In this document: positions 15,646 to 23,349 of the stretch, piece by piece
Numbering within the stretch: the stretch's first letter is position 1
How the letters are laid out: each line of letters begins with the position of its first letter
NCBI RefSeq assembly: GCF_039537585.1
Contig: NZ_BAABAU010000004.1
Location: 1 to 64,000 of the forward strand
Direction: 5' to 3'
Length of the DNA: 64,000 bases
From: Frondihabitans peucedani
Lineage (GTDB): Bacteria > Actinomycetota > Actinomycetes > Actinomycetales > Microbacteriaceae
Notes under the pieces: model-generated
The model's database searches: none
What the model saw: the letters and a program-made list of their open reading frames with translations, nothing else
What the model was told of the DNA's origin: nothing
Position numbers and translations under genes: made by a program

Positions 15646-16619
15646 CACTGGGCCTGCTTTCTCTGCACGCGGAGGTAGAGGAATCCGAAGATCAGGGCCA
15701 TGACGATCAGCAGGTTGCCGACCGCGGCCGCGGGGCTGAAGCTCGGCAGGGTCGACCCGAAGCCGAGCTGGTACGACCAGATGGCGAAGGTCGTGGAGGC
15801 GTCGCCCGGGCCGCCCTTGGTCATGATCCAGATGATGTCGAAGACCTTGAGCGTGTAGACGAGGCCGAGCAGGATCGTTATAGCCGAGACCGGCCGGAGC
15901 AGCGGGAAGGTGATCCGCCAGAACTTCTGCCAGGCGTTCGCCCCGTCGAGGGCCGCGGCCTCGTAGATGTCGGTCGAGATGTTCTGGAGGCCGCTGTACA
16001 GGATGACGAGGTTGAACGGGATCCCGATCCAGATGTTCGCGATGATGACGGCCGTGAGCGCCCACTGCGGGGAGGTGAGCCAGTTCACCTGACCACCGCC
16101 GAACGACGAGATGACCGAGTTGATGACGCCGGAGTCGCTGTTCATCATCCACGACCAAGTCGACGCGCTCACGATGAGCGGGAGGAGCCACGGCACCAGG
16201 AACAGCGCCCGGAGCGTCGAGGAGAGACGGAAGTTCTGGAAGAAGAACACGGCGAGGGCCATGCCGAGGGAGAACTGGAAGAGGATCGAGACGCCCGTGA
16301 AGAGCAGCGTGTTCGTGAGCGCCGGACCGAAGGTGGGGCTCTGGAACACCGCCACGAAGTTGGCGAGGCCGACGAAGGGGGCCGATCCGTCGATGAAGCT
16401 GCGCACGGTGTAGTCGCGCACCGACAGGTCGACGTTCCGATACAGCGGGTAGGCGTAGAAGATCGCCAGGTAGGCCACGACGGGGGCGATGAACGCCCAC
16501 GCGGTGAGCTGCTCGGCGCGGAACCTCTTCGCGAGTGTCGGGCGCGGGGGGCCGGCCGAGACGGCCGGCCCCCTCTCCGGCACGGGGGCCTCAGGTCGAT
16601 CGATGATCGTCGTGCTCAT
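15645..16619 (-). CDS. Carbohydrate ABC transporter permease (MalF/LacF type)
   Basis: 324 aa from ATG 16619, set by AGGAG eight bases upstream; an ATG 24 bases earlier has no such site. Six or seven membrane helices, with the EAA-loop TDIYEAAALDGANAWQKFWRITFP. It pairs with the MalG-type permease that overlaps its stop. It lies 88 bp downstream of the binding-protein gene in the same direction. Substrate inferred from the glycosidases in the operon: arabinose-containing or xylose-containing oligosaccharide. Confidence 0.92.
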   Translation of the reverse strand: MSTTIIDRPEAPVPERGPAVSAGPPRPTLAKRFRAEQLTAWAFIAPVVAYLAIFYAYPLYRNVDLSVRDYTVRSFIDGSAPFVGLANFVAVFQSPTFGPALTNTLLFTGVSILFQFSLGMALAVFFFQNFRLSSTLRALFLVPWLLPLIVSASTWSWMMNSDSGVINSVISSFGGGQVNWLTSPQWALTAVIIANIWIGIPFNLVILYSGLQNISTDIYEAAALDGANAWQKFWRITFPLLRPVSAITILLGLVYTLKVFDIIWIMTKGGPGDASTTFAIWSYQLGFGSTLPSFSPAAAVGNLLIVMALIFGFLYLRVQRKQAQ

Positions 16620-16707
16620 GGTGTCGTTCTCCTGTTCGGCCACCGTGCCGGAGTCGCCCGGCGGTGGAGGCGGTGCTGTGTTCGAGCCGGCGCTCGGCCG
16701 ACTGCTG

Positions 16708-17964
16708 CTACTTGGTGGCGGCCGCTGCGGCCGTCTGAGCTTCCTGGAGCGCCTTCTCGGGGCTGGTCGAACCGCTCAGGCTGTTCTGGACCGCCTTCCA
16801 CAGCTGCTCCGAGATCTTCGGGTACTTCGTGCCGAGGTTGTCGCTCGTGCGCCCCTTCGCATCACCGACGGCGGTCACCCAGGGCTTGAGGTCCGGGTCG
16901 GCGGCGAGCTGCTCCTTCTGAGCGGCCTCGGTCGGGGCGACGTACGACAGCGTGGTGTCGGTCGAGACGAAGTTCTTCGTGCTCGTCAGGCACGACTGGA
17001 TCTTCTTCGAGACCGCGTAGCGGGCGGAGTCCTTCTGCACGGGGAGCGTCAGGAACTCGCCTCCGGTCGGCGCCGGAGCTGCGCCGCCGTCCTTCGCGGG
17101 GATCGAGATGATGCCGTAGTCGATGTCGGAGGCCTTGACGCCGGCGAGCTGCCAGGTGCCGTTCTCGCTGAACGCGAAGTTCCCGGTGAGGAACTCCTGC
17201 CAGGAGGTCGTCTGCGTGTTGTTGATGACGGAGTTCGGCGCGTAGCCCTCCTTCACCCAGTCGGTCCAGAGGCTGAGCGCATCGACGGCCTTGGAGGAGT
17301 CGAGCTTCGTCAGCTCGGCACCGGAGCCCCAGTACCAGGGCAGGAACTGGAAGCTGCCCTCCTCCGTGCCGATCGCCGAGAACGTGATCCCCTTCTTGCC
17401 GATCGCGTCCACCTTCTTCAACGCGGCCGTGAGGGACGACCAGTCCGTGATGCTCGAGGCGTCGACGCCGGCGGCCGTGAGGATCTTCTTGTTGTAGTAG
17501 AGCGCCAGCGTGTTGGCTCCGATGGGGACGCCGTAGGTCTTCCCGTCCACCTGCCCGGCGGCGAGGATGTTCTTCTCGATGCCGCTGGTGCTGGTCTTGG
17601 TCTCAGAGGTGTCCGTCAGGATCCCGGCGTCCGCGAGGGTCGAGACGACGGGGTTGTCGACGAGGAGGAGGTCGGGCGAATTGCTCTGCTGCCCGGCGAG
17701 GAGCGCCTTGCTCGTCAGGTCGGAGGTGTCGTACCCGGTGCGCTTGACCGTGACACCCGCTGCGGTCCCGCACTTCTCAACCGCTTTCGTCCAGGCGGAC
17801 GAAGCATCGAACTGGGGGTACGGGTCCCAGAAGGTGTAGGTGCCCTTGGCGGCGGAGCCACCGCCGGATCCGGAGTTTCCGGCACAGCCCGTGAGGGCGA
17901 CCGAGGCTGCTGCGATGCCGACTACTGCGGCGATCGTGCGGCGGCGAGTGAAGAACGAGACCAC
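16708..17964 (-). CDS. Sugar ABC transporter substrate-binding lipoprotein
   Basis: 418 aa from a GTG at 17964, preceded by AGAGAGGAAT; the longer in-frame ATG at 18102 would cross the operator and put 46 non-signal residues in front. Signal helix (RRRTIAAVVGIAAASVALTG) ends in lipobox LTGC, so the protein is lipid-anchored outside the membrane. The rest is a type-I extracellular solute-binding protein of the CUT1 family, with WYWGSG and FSENGTWQLAG segments typical for this group. It is the first gene of the operon and lies divergent to the LacI regulator. Confidence 0.92.
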   Translation of the reverse strand: MVSFFTRRRTIAAVVGIAAASVALTGCAGNSGSGGGSAAKGTYTFWDPYPQFDASSAWTKAVEKCGTAAGVTVKRTGYDTSDLTSKALLAGQQSNSPDLLLVDNPVVSTLADAGILTDTSETKTSTSGIEKNILAAGQVDGKTYGVPIGANTLALYYNKKILTAAGVDASSITDWSSLTAALKKVDAIGKKGITFSAIGTEEGSFQFLPWYWGSGAELTKLDSSKAVDALSLWTDWVKEGYAPNSVINNTQTTSWQEFLTGNFAFSENGTWQLAGVKASDIDYGIISIPAKDGGAAPAPTGGEFLTLPVQKDSARYAVSKKIQSCLTSTKNFVSTDTTLSYVAPTEAAQKEQLAADPDLKPWVTAVGDAKGRTSDNLGTKYPKISEQLWKAVQNSLSGSTSPEKALQEAQTAAAAATK

Positions 17965-18051
17965 TGGGATTCCTCTCTGAATGCAGTGCTTCTGCAGGGT
18001 GCGGGGCGGAGAGGCCCTCGGTGCGAACAGGATCTCTCCGTTGAAATCAAA

Positions 18052-18069
18052 ACCGAAACTGTTTTCGGT
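18052..18069. promoter_or_regulatory. LacI-type operator in the divergent binding-protein/LacI promoter region
   Basis: The near-perfect palindrome ACCGAAACTGTTTTCGGT (arms CCGAAA and TTTCGG) sits 88 bp before the binding-protein start and 60 bp before the LacI start. LacI-family sites in actinobacteria are typically 14-20 bp palindromes in this position. A weaker half-match (CTGAACTAATTTCGG, about 18109-18123) lies immediately before the LacI start codon and could mediate autoregulation. Confidence 0.7.
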
Positions 18070-18127
18070 GAGACCATATTCGGCCCGCGACTTGCCTGTC
18101 AAGGCATTCCTGAACTAATTTCGGGTC

Positions 18128-19153
18128 ATGACGACGACGAGCGGTCTCGGTCGGGAGCAGCCGCCCAAGGTGACCCTCTCGGATGTGGCGCGGGCTGCGG
18201 GCGTGTCCGTCGCCACCGCATCCAAGGCGCTCAACAAGCGCACGCACGTCAAGGAGGCGACGAGACTCCGAGTCGAAGCTGCCGCGGCGGCTCTCGACTT
18301 CACCCCGAACTTCTTCGCCAGAGCACTCAACTCGTCCCGGACCAACACGATCGGCATGGTCACGAGCGATCTGGACAACCGCTTCGTCCTGCCGATCCTG
18401 CTCGGGGCCGAAGACGCTTTCGGATCGGGTTCGCTGAGCGTCCTGCTGGCGGATGCGCGAGACGACGTCCTGCGCGAACAGCTCCACATCGAGACCCTCA
18501 TGAGCCGGAAGGTCGACGGGCTCCTCATCGTGGGGCGGACGACGAACCCCAGGCCCCCGGCATCCGTCTTCGCCGACGTGCCGGTCGTCTACGTCTACGC
18601 GCCGTCGACAGACGACTCGCACATGTCGGTGACGCCGGACAACGTCCTGGCAGGCCGACTCGCGGTCCGACACCTGCTCGACTCCGGTCGACGCAGGATC
18701 GCACTCGTCAACGGAGAGGCCTCCTATGCTGCGGCGCAGGATCGAGCAGCCGGTGTGACAGCAGAGCTGGCCGACCACGGGCTCGAGCTCGTCGGTGGGC
18801 ACTCCCTGTTCGGCCAGTGGGGCGAGGCCTGGGGCCGCGACTGCGGACGGCTCCTCGCCACCGGCGACTCCGGCATCGACGCTGTGATCGGAGGCAGCGA
18901 CCACATCGCTCGCGGAGTCCTCGACAGCCTCCGCGATCTCGGCAAGCGCGTGCCCGACGACATCGCCGTCATCGGCTTCGACAACTGGGACATCCTCGTC
19001 CAGGAGTCTCGGCCGCCGCTCACGAGCATCGACATGAACCTCCAGCACCTGGGGCGGGTCGCCGCGCAGCGCCTCGTCGACGCGATCGCCGGGACCGTGC
19101 AGCCCGGCCGGTCGTATGAGCCCGTGCACGTGGTCGCACGGCAGTCGGCCTGA
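18128..19153 (+). CDS. LacI-family transcriptional regulator of the arabinoside operon
   Basis: 341 aa. Residues 14-60 hold the LacI HTH and hinge: VTLSDVARAAGVSVATASKALN, with the hinge helix around FFARAL. Residues about 65-335 form a periplasmic-binding-protein-like effector domain (GMVTSDLDN, VIGGSDHIARGV, IAVIGFDNW, and the terminal PLTSIDMNLQHLG stretch). It is divergent from the sugar-uptake and glycosidase operon with a palindrome between them, so it most likely represses that operon until an imported arabinoside or xyloside binds. Confidence 0.92.
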   Translation: MTTTSGLGREQPPKVTLSDVARAAGVSVATASKALNKRTHVKEATRLRVEAAAAALDFTPNFFARALNSSRTNTIGMVTSDLDNRFVLPILLGAEDAFGSGSLSVLLADARDDVLREQLHIETLMSRKVDGLLIVGRTTNPRPPASVFADVPVVYVYAPSTDDSHMSVTPDNVLAGRLAVRHLLDSGRRRIALVNGEASYAAAQDRAAGVTAELADHGLELVGGHSLFGQWGEAWGRDCGRLLATGDSGIDAVIGGSDHIARGVLDSLRDLGKRVPDDIAVIGFDNWDILVQESRPPLTSIDMNLQHLGRVAAQRLVDAIAGTVQPGRSYEPVHVVARQSA

Positions 19154-19214
19154 CGAATCGGAACCAGCCCCGCAGAGTCGGTCACTGCGGCAGCGGCTGC
19201 GGCAGCGACAGAAG

Positions 19215-19248
19215 TGCGGCCGACCCCCGGGGGAAAGGGCCGGCCGCA
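19215..19248. terminator. Bidirectional terminator between convergent genes
   Basis: Perfect arms TGCGGCCG and CGGCCGCA, with further C/G pairing inside, lie between the 3' ends of the LacI gene and the MDR oxidoreductase gene. The octamer GCAGGATC overlaps the right edge (19246-19253). Confidence 0.7.
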
Positions 19249-19304
19249 GGATCACGAGACCAGGCGCGGTCCCAGAAACGGCTGAGAAACCCGCGGCGCG
19301 CGCC

Positions 19305-20336
19305 TCACGGGACGAGGATCACCTTCCCGTTCAGGGTGCGCGACTCGGCGAGCTCGAGGGCTGCGGCCGCCTCGGACAGCGGGAACCGCGCCGCGATGTT
19401 CGCCGTGATCGTCCCGGTGCGGAGAAGCTCGAAGACGTGCCCGAGGTCCTCCTCGAGGCGGCGGCGGAACCGGGCCGGGCTGGTCCGGTGCCCGGCCCAG
19501 AGGTCGTAGAAGGTGGCCCTCCGGCCGTTCGGGAGCGCCGTCCGGAGCAGGGCCAGCCCGAATGCGCCCAGGAACGGGCGCAGCAGCCCGCCGGTGCCGC
19601 TGACGGCGTCGATGATCGCGTACGAGACGAGCGTGCCGCCCCGGGCGAGCAGCTCCCACGACGTCGTGGTCGTCGCACCGCCGATGTTGTCGAAGACCGC
19701 GTCGACCCCGCCGGGGGCGACCCGACGCACGACCGCGGCCAGATCGGGGTCGTGGTAGTCGACCGGGATCACGCCCGCGGCGCGGAGAGCCTCGTGGTGG
19801 CGCGGGGACGCGGCCCCGATCACCCGGACCCCGTGGTGCTGGGCGAGCTGGATCAGGATGCCGCCGACTCCGCCGTTCGACCCGAAGACCAGGATCGTCT
19901 GGCCGGGCCGCACCCGCGCGGCGCGGTGCAGCATCTGCCACGCGGTCACACCGTTCACGACCACGGTCTCGGCGTCCTCGGCCGAGACGCCGTCCGGGAC
20001 GACGACAGTGTCGCGGGCCTCCACGACGACGCTGCCGGCCCAGGCGCCGGTCTTGGTCATCGACGCCACCCGCCGGCCGACGAGCGCAGGATCGGCACCG
20101 GCACCGGCCTCGACGACCCGCCCGACGAGGTCGTACCCGGGCGTGAAGGGGAACGCCGGCTGACCGAAGTAGCGGCCGCGGCGCATCGCCTGCTCCGCGT
20201 ACGAGATGCCGGTGGCCTCGACCTCGACCAGGTACTGGCCGGCTGCCGGACTCGGGACGGGAGTCGTCGTGACGACGAGCCCGGACGCCTCGACGAGGCC
20301 CGGCAGGATGACGCGCGTGGCGGTGGCGGAGACCAT
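19305..20336 (-). CDS. MDR-family NADP-dependent oxidoreductase (quinone reductase-like, zinc-free)
   Basis: 343 aa, ATG start with AAGGAGG 5 bases before it. It has the GroES-like N-terminal fold (ISYAEQAMRRGRYFGQPAFPFTPGYDLVG) and a Rossmann domain with VFGSNGGVGGILIQLA near residues 145-160. None of the zinc-ligand Cys/His positions of alcohol dehydrogenases is present, so it belongs to the quinone oxidoreductase/enoyl reductase branch. Substrate probably an electrophilic quinone or enone. Divergent from a TetR/AcrR regulator with a palindrome between, which is the usual arrangement for a substrate-inducible detoxification enzyme. Confidence 0.88.
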   Translation of the reverse strand: MVSATATRVILPGLVEASGLVVTTTPVPSPAAGQYLVEVEATGISYAEQAMRRGRYFGQPAFPFTPGYDLVGRVVEAGAGADPALVGRRVASMTKTGAWAGSVVVEARDTVVVPDGVSAEDAETVVVNGVTAWQMLHRAARVRPGQTILVFGSNGGVGGILIQLAQHHGVRVIGAASPRHHEALRAAGVIPVDYHDPDLAAVVRRVAPGGVDAVFDNIGGATTTTSWELLARGGTLVSYAIIDAVSGTGGLLRPFLGAFGLALLRTALPNGRRATFYDLWAGHRTSPARFRRRLEEDLGHVFELLRTGTITANIAARFPLSEAAAALELAESRTLNGKVILVP

Positions 20337-20367
20337 GAGGCCCTCCTTCTGCGACTCTCTGTCGCTT

Positions 20368-20384
20368 TGTGAATACCCTTCACA
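20368..20384. promoter_or_regulatory. Palindromic operator TGTGAA-N5-TTCACA for the TetR-type regulator
   Basis: Perfect 6-bp arms around TACCC lie 32 bp upstream of the oxidoreductase start and 57 bp upstream of the regulator start. Just downstream, GTGTTACTGTGTCAA contains further TGTG half sites. The position covers both divergent promoters, as expected for TetR-family control. Confidence 0.7.
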
Positions 20385-20440
20385 CTATTGATGGGGTGTT
20401 ACTGTGTCAAGGAGTAGTACTCGACAGCACCGGAGGGGTC

Positions 20441-21166
20441 ATGACGACGGAGACACGACGGCCCACGCGCCGCGAGGAGCGGCGCCTGCAGACGGTCCAG
20501 GAGATCAAGTCGCTGGCCATGGAGCAGATCCGGGAGGGCGGGCCCGACGCCGTGTCGCTGAGCGGCATCGTCCGGCAGATGTCGATGTCTCCGGCCGCGG
20601 TCTACCGCTACTTCGAGAATCGCGACGCCCTGCTCGCCGACCTCGTGGTCGACGCATACGACGACTTCGCCGACAGCCTCGCGGCCGCCTCCGCCGATGC
20701 GACCGCAGCGGACGCCGGCGACGACGCCCGGCTCGTGGCCGTCCTCACGGCCAGCCGCACCTGGGCGACAGCGCACCCGAACGCGTACCGCCTGATCTTC
20801 CAGACCGGCTTCGGCTCCGGCCGCGAGTTCGCCGCCGAGCGCACCGTCGCCGCCTCGTCGAAGAGCATGGCGGTCATCGTCGACGCCATGATCGGCGCTT
20901 CCCGCTCGGACTCCTCCCCCGAGGGGCGCGCAGGATCGACGCCGCTCGCGCCCGAGCTCGAGGGGACGATCCGAGCGTGGTCGGCCAGGTCGGGTCTCGC
21001 CGAGGTGAGTCCGCTGATCTTGAGCACGGCGGTCTCCGCCTGGACGCGCCTGCACGGCGTGATCAGTCTGGAGCTGGGCGGCCACCTCGAGGCGGCCGGG
21101 CTCGACCCGGCCAAGCTCTACGCGGCCGAGGTGGAGGAGCTGCGCGAGCGCCTGGCCCGCGTCTGA
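20441..21166 (+). CDS. TetR/AcrR-family transcriptional regulator
   Basis: 241 aa from ATG 20441 with GGAGGGG directly before it; an in-frame ATG at 20369 would run through the operator. Residues about 18-62 form the TetR HTH (LSGIVRQMSMSPAAVYRYFENRDALLADLV). The C-terminal domain looks like the WHG/TetR_C_33 type, with TWATAHPNAYRLIFQ. It likely represses the divergent MDR oxidoreductase and itself. Ligand unknown, presumably the oxidoreductase substrate. Confidence 0.9.
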   Translation: MTTETRRPTRREERRLQTVQEIKSLAMEQIREGGPDAVSLSGIVRQMSMSPAAVYRYFENRDALLADLVVDAYDDFADSLAAASADATAADAGDDARLVAVLTASRTWATAHPNAYRLIFQTGFGSGREFAAERTVAASSKSMAVIVDAMIGASRSDSSPEGRAGSTPLAPELEGTIRAWSARSGLAEVSPLILSTAVSAWTRLHGVISLELGGHLEAAGLDPAKLYAAEVEELRERLARV

Positions 21167-21200
21167 AGCCCGTCGGGGCGGGCCCGCGGCAGACGCTCCG

Positions 21201-21362
21201 TCAGGCTCGCGTCTCGGCCTCGAGGGCGGCGCCGGTGTAGTCGTCGGAGTCGAGGCTCAGCACGAAGGGCGCGAAGAGCTGCGGGATCGGCGTGCCCGCG
21301 CGGGGTCGCGAGATCACGCGCGGGTGCGGCGGACGGGAGTCTTGAGGGGCTCTACTGGTCAT
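21201..21362 (-). CDS. Small conserved-looking hypothetical protein, 53 aa
   Basis: A short minus-strand frame from ATG (complement of 21360-21362) to TGA at 21201-21203. The last 35 residues (from VISRP through TPIPQLFAPFV to EAETRA) use almost only G/C-ending codons, which is the coding signature of this genome, while the first dozen codons do not. The start is preceded only by a weak CAGGG. No membrane helix. I do not recognise it. It is convergent with the TetR gene and could also be the 3' end of a decayed larger gene. Confidence 0.5.
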   Translation of the reverse strand: MTSRAPQDSRPPHPRVISRPRAGTPIPQLFAPFVLSLDSDDYTGAALEAETRA

Positions 21363-21475
21363 GACCCTGCAGGTCTACCGGCAGCCACCGACATCGGTCT
21401 CCCCGTGCTCCAGAACGGGGGGCTGAAGAGCTTGTTGCAGACGCATACTCTTTGCACCAGGGGAGGTGGGTCACC

Positions 21476-21679
21476 ATGGAACGACGACGCCGCACACGGG
21501 GGTTCGTCCTAGCGGGTCTGTACCTCTGCGCCGCTACAGCCGCCGCCCTCGCCATCACGGCGATCCTCCACGCCGTCTACCTCGGCTGGGCGCTCGGTCT
21601 CGTGGCGTCCGTCACGGCTCTGCTCGTCGCCTACCGGATCCGGACCGGCCGCCGCCCGTGGTCGCGCGAGGGCGCCTGA
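21476..21679 (+). CDS. Small two-helix membrane protein, 67 aa
   Basis: ATG 21476 follows GGGAGGTGGG, a strong ribosome binding site; an upstream ATG at 21452 lacks one. After MERRRRTRGF the sequence has two hydrophobic helices (LAGLYLCAATAAALAITAIL and LGWALGLVASVTALLVAY) and a basic tail, predicting a hairpin with both ends in the cytoplasm. No family recognised. Confidence 0.75.
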   Translation: MERRRRTRGFVLAGLYLCAATAAALAITAILHAVYLGWALGLVASVTALLVAYRIRTGRRPWSREGA

Positions 21680-21686
21680 TCGTCCT

Positions 21687-21740
21687 CGTCGTTCTGCGTC
21701 GTTCGCGTCGTCCCCGTCGTTCTGCGTCGTCCTCGTCGTT
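21687..21740 (+). repeat. Short direct repeats CGTCGTTCTGCGTCGT in the intergenic strip
   Basis: The 16-mer occurs at 21687-21702 and again at 21715-21730, with CGTCGTCC/CGTCGTTC fragments between and after, giving a CGTCGT-rich low-complexity tract between two plus-strand membrane protein genes. Probably replication slippage; a regulatory role is not evident. Confidence 0.6.
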
Positions 21741-21789
21741 CCGCGTCCCTCGGTGGGGAGCACCGAGGGTCGAGGGTCACTCTGGTCTC

Positions 21790-22587
21790 ATGACCTCCAG
21801 CGCACCCGACACTGACGACGACCGCTCCGACCGCCGCGTCGGCCGGAGAGACGTCACCGAGTGGCGGTCCCGGACCGGGCAGCGCCTCGCCGAGCGGCAC
21901 CGGAGCCTCGCCGACCGCGTGGGCGACCACCGCGCCCTCGTCGGGACGCTCGCCGTCGGCGTGGCCGTCGCGGCAGCCGCCTCCTTCGGCGCCTCGCGCA
22001 TCTACGACGGCGTCACGAGCCGGAACGGGATCGAGAGCCTCGACGGTCCGGCCCTGGCTCTCGGCAAGCGCCTCCGCTCCCCCGCCCTCGATGCGGCGGC
22101 CGCCGGGATCGCGCGCGGCTTCGGGCCGGTGGGCATGCCGATCCTGGCGCTCGGCGGGGCTCTGGCCCTGGCGTCCCGCGAGCGGCACCTCACGCCGCTG
22201 ACCCTGATGACCGCCGCCGGGGCCGGATCGCTCGCGATGACGCTGGCCGGTAAGGGCATCATCCACCGCAACCGGCCGCACCGCCGCGACGCGATCCCGC
22301 CCTATGAGAAGTCGCCGTCGTTCCCGTCCGGGCACACGCTCAACGCGACGACGGTCCTCGGCACGGCCGCCTACCTCGTCGCTCTGCAGCAGCGCCGCAC
22401 CGGGCCACAGGCCGCGACCGTCGGCGCCGCGGCCGCGACTGCGGTCACGGTCGGCCTCTCGCGGGTCCTGCTCGGCGCCCACTGGTTCACCGACGTCGCG
22501 GTCGGCTGGACCACGGGCACCGGCTGGCTGGCCCTCGTCATCACGAGCCACCGCCTCTACCTGACATCGCAGGATGCGCGGGGCTGA
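21790..22587 (+). CDS. PAP2-family membrane phosphatase
   Basis: 265 aa. After a charged 50-residue N-terminus it has about five or six membrane helices. The three PAP2 phosphatase signature motifs are complete: K-x6-RP in KGIIHRNRP, PSGH in SFPSGHTLNATT, and SR-x5-H-x3-D in SRVLLGAHWFTD. These enzymes remove phosphate from undecaprenyl pyrophosphate or phosphatidate at the outer membrane face. The substrate here is unknown. A second PAP2 gene lies 760 bp downstream. Confidence 0.9.
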   Translation: MTSSAPDTDDDRSDRRVGRRDVTEWRSRTGQRLAERHRSLADRVGDHRALVGTLAVGVAVAAAASFGASRIYDGVTSRNGIESLDGPALALGKRLRSPALDAAAAGIARGFGPVGMPILALGGALALASRERHLTPLTLMTAAGAGSLAMTLAGKGIIHRNRPHRRDAIPPYEKSPSFPSGHTLNATTVLGTAAYLVALQQRRTGPQAATVGAAAATAVTVGLSRVLLGAHWFTDVAVGWTTGTGWLALVITSHRLYLTSQDARG

Positions 22588-22610
22588 GCCGGCACGCCTC
22601 CTCGCGCTCG

Positions 22611-22930
22611 GTGCGCCGGGCCGTCGCGTTCGCGGCCCCTGCAGCCCTGCTCCTCGGGCCGCTCGCCGTCCCGGCGTACGCCACCCCGGCCTCTCCTGCC
22701 TCGTCTCGTTGTGGAACAAGGAGTCGGGCTGGAACGTCTACGCCTACAACCCGGCCGGCGGAGCGTACGGCATCCCGCAGTCGTTCCCCGGCTCGAAGAT
22801 GGCGTCGGCCGGAGTCGACTGGCAGACGAACCCGGCGACGCAGATCACCTGGGGCCTCGGCTACATCGCAGCCCGCTATGGGACGCCGTGCGCCGCCTGG
22901 GCGAACAGTCAGGCGTACAACTCGTACTAG
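22611..22930 (+). pseudogene. Broken secreted lysozyme/transglycosylase-like protein
   Basis: Two frames hold the halves of one protein. From GTG 22611 a signal peptide is encoded (RRAVAFAAPAALLLGPLAVPAYAT), but this frame soon turns into Arg/Ser-rich noise. From about 22688 in another frame comes the conserved end of an actinobacterial transglycosylase-like domain (CLVSLWNKESGWN, GAYGIPQ, TQITWGLGYIAARYG), including the catalytic Glu of KESGW, ending at TAG 22930. The normal linker and first part of the domain between them are missing, so an internal deletion that also shifted the frame is inferred. A sequencing error alone would not explain the missing linker. Confidence 0.7.
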
Positions 22931-22998
22931 GGGCTCGGTCTACCGTTCGGCTGCGGTCAGCGGTGGGCAGTCCGGCCAGCGGTGCGGACCGGCACGAA

Positions 22999-23025
22999 AA
23001 AGCCCCGCACCTCGGTGCGGGGCTT
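22999..23025 (-). terminator. Intrinsic terminator of tRNA-Arg
   Basis: A 12-bp perfect stem (AAGCCCCGCACC / GGTGCGGGGCTT) with a tiny loop, followed on the minus strand by a T-run (AAAAA at 22997-23001 on the plus strand). It lies 49 bp past the 3' end of the tRNA, in the right orientation. Confidence 0.85.
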
Positions 23026-23073
23026 CTCGCTGCCGGAGAATCTCTTCTCCCAGCAGTACTGTCTCAACCAGTG

Positions 23074-23146
23074 TGCGCCTGGAGGGACTCGAACCCCCAA
23101 CCTTCTGATCCGTAGTCAGATGCTCTATCCGTTGAGCTACAGGCGC
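23074..23146 (-). tRNA. tRNA-Arg (anticodon ACG)
   Basis: Minus strand. Acceptor arms GCGCCTG and CAGGCGC with discriminator A, D-arm AGCTCAACGGATAGAGC, anticodon stem TCTGA/TCAGA around loop CTACGGA, and T-arm GGGGGTTCGAGTCCCTC. The anticodon ACG (read ICG after deamination) decodes CGC/CGT/CGA. 3'-CCA is not encoded. A T-run terminator follows. No pseudogenisation is visible. Confidence 0.95.
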
Positions 23147-23349
23147 ATTTCTCAGAACCGCGCTTCAGGCACGTTTCTAGTGGCCGATTGGCCAGAGGAA
23201 ACATTACACGAGCGTGGGCGGGGGCGCGAATCGGAGCCGGGGCGAGCATCCTGCGCGGCCTCTCGGTGGGAGTCCGCTGTGCCCCGGCCGGACGTCTGCT
23301 CACCGAGCTTTGCCGGGCGGGACTGAGCCACTTGTCAGGAGGGGTGCGG

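Noticed and set aside
18047-19255. 402-codon minus-strand frame over the LacI gene
   Set aside because: No recognisable domain; antisense to a complete LacI regulator.
23074-23146. tRNA-Arg as integration site of a genomic island
   Set aside because: No integrase, no duplicated tRNA 3' end and no composition shift were seen on either side.
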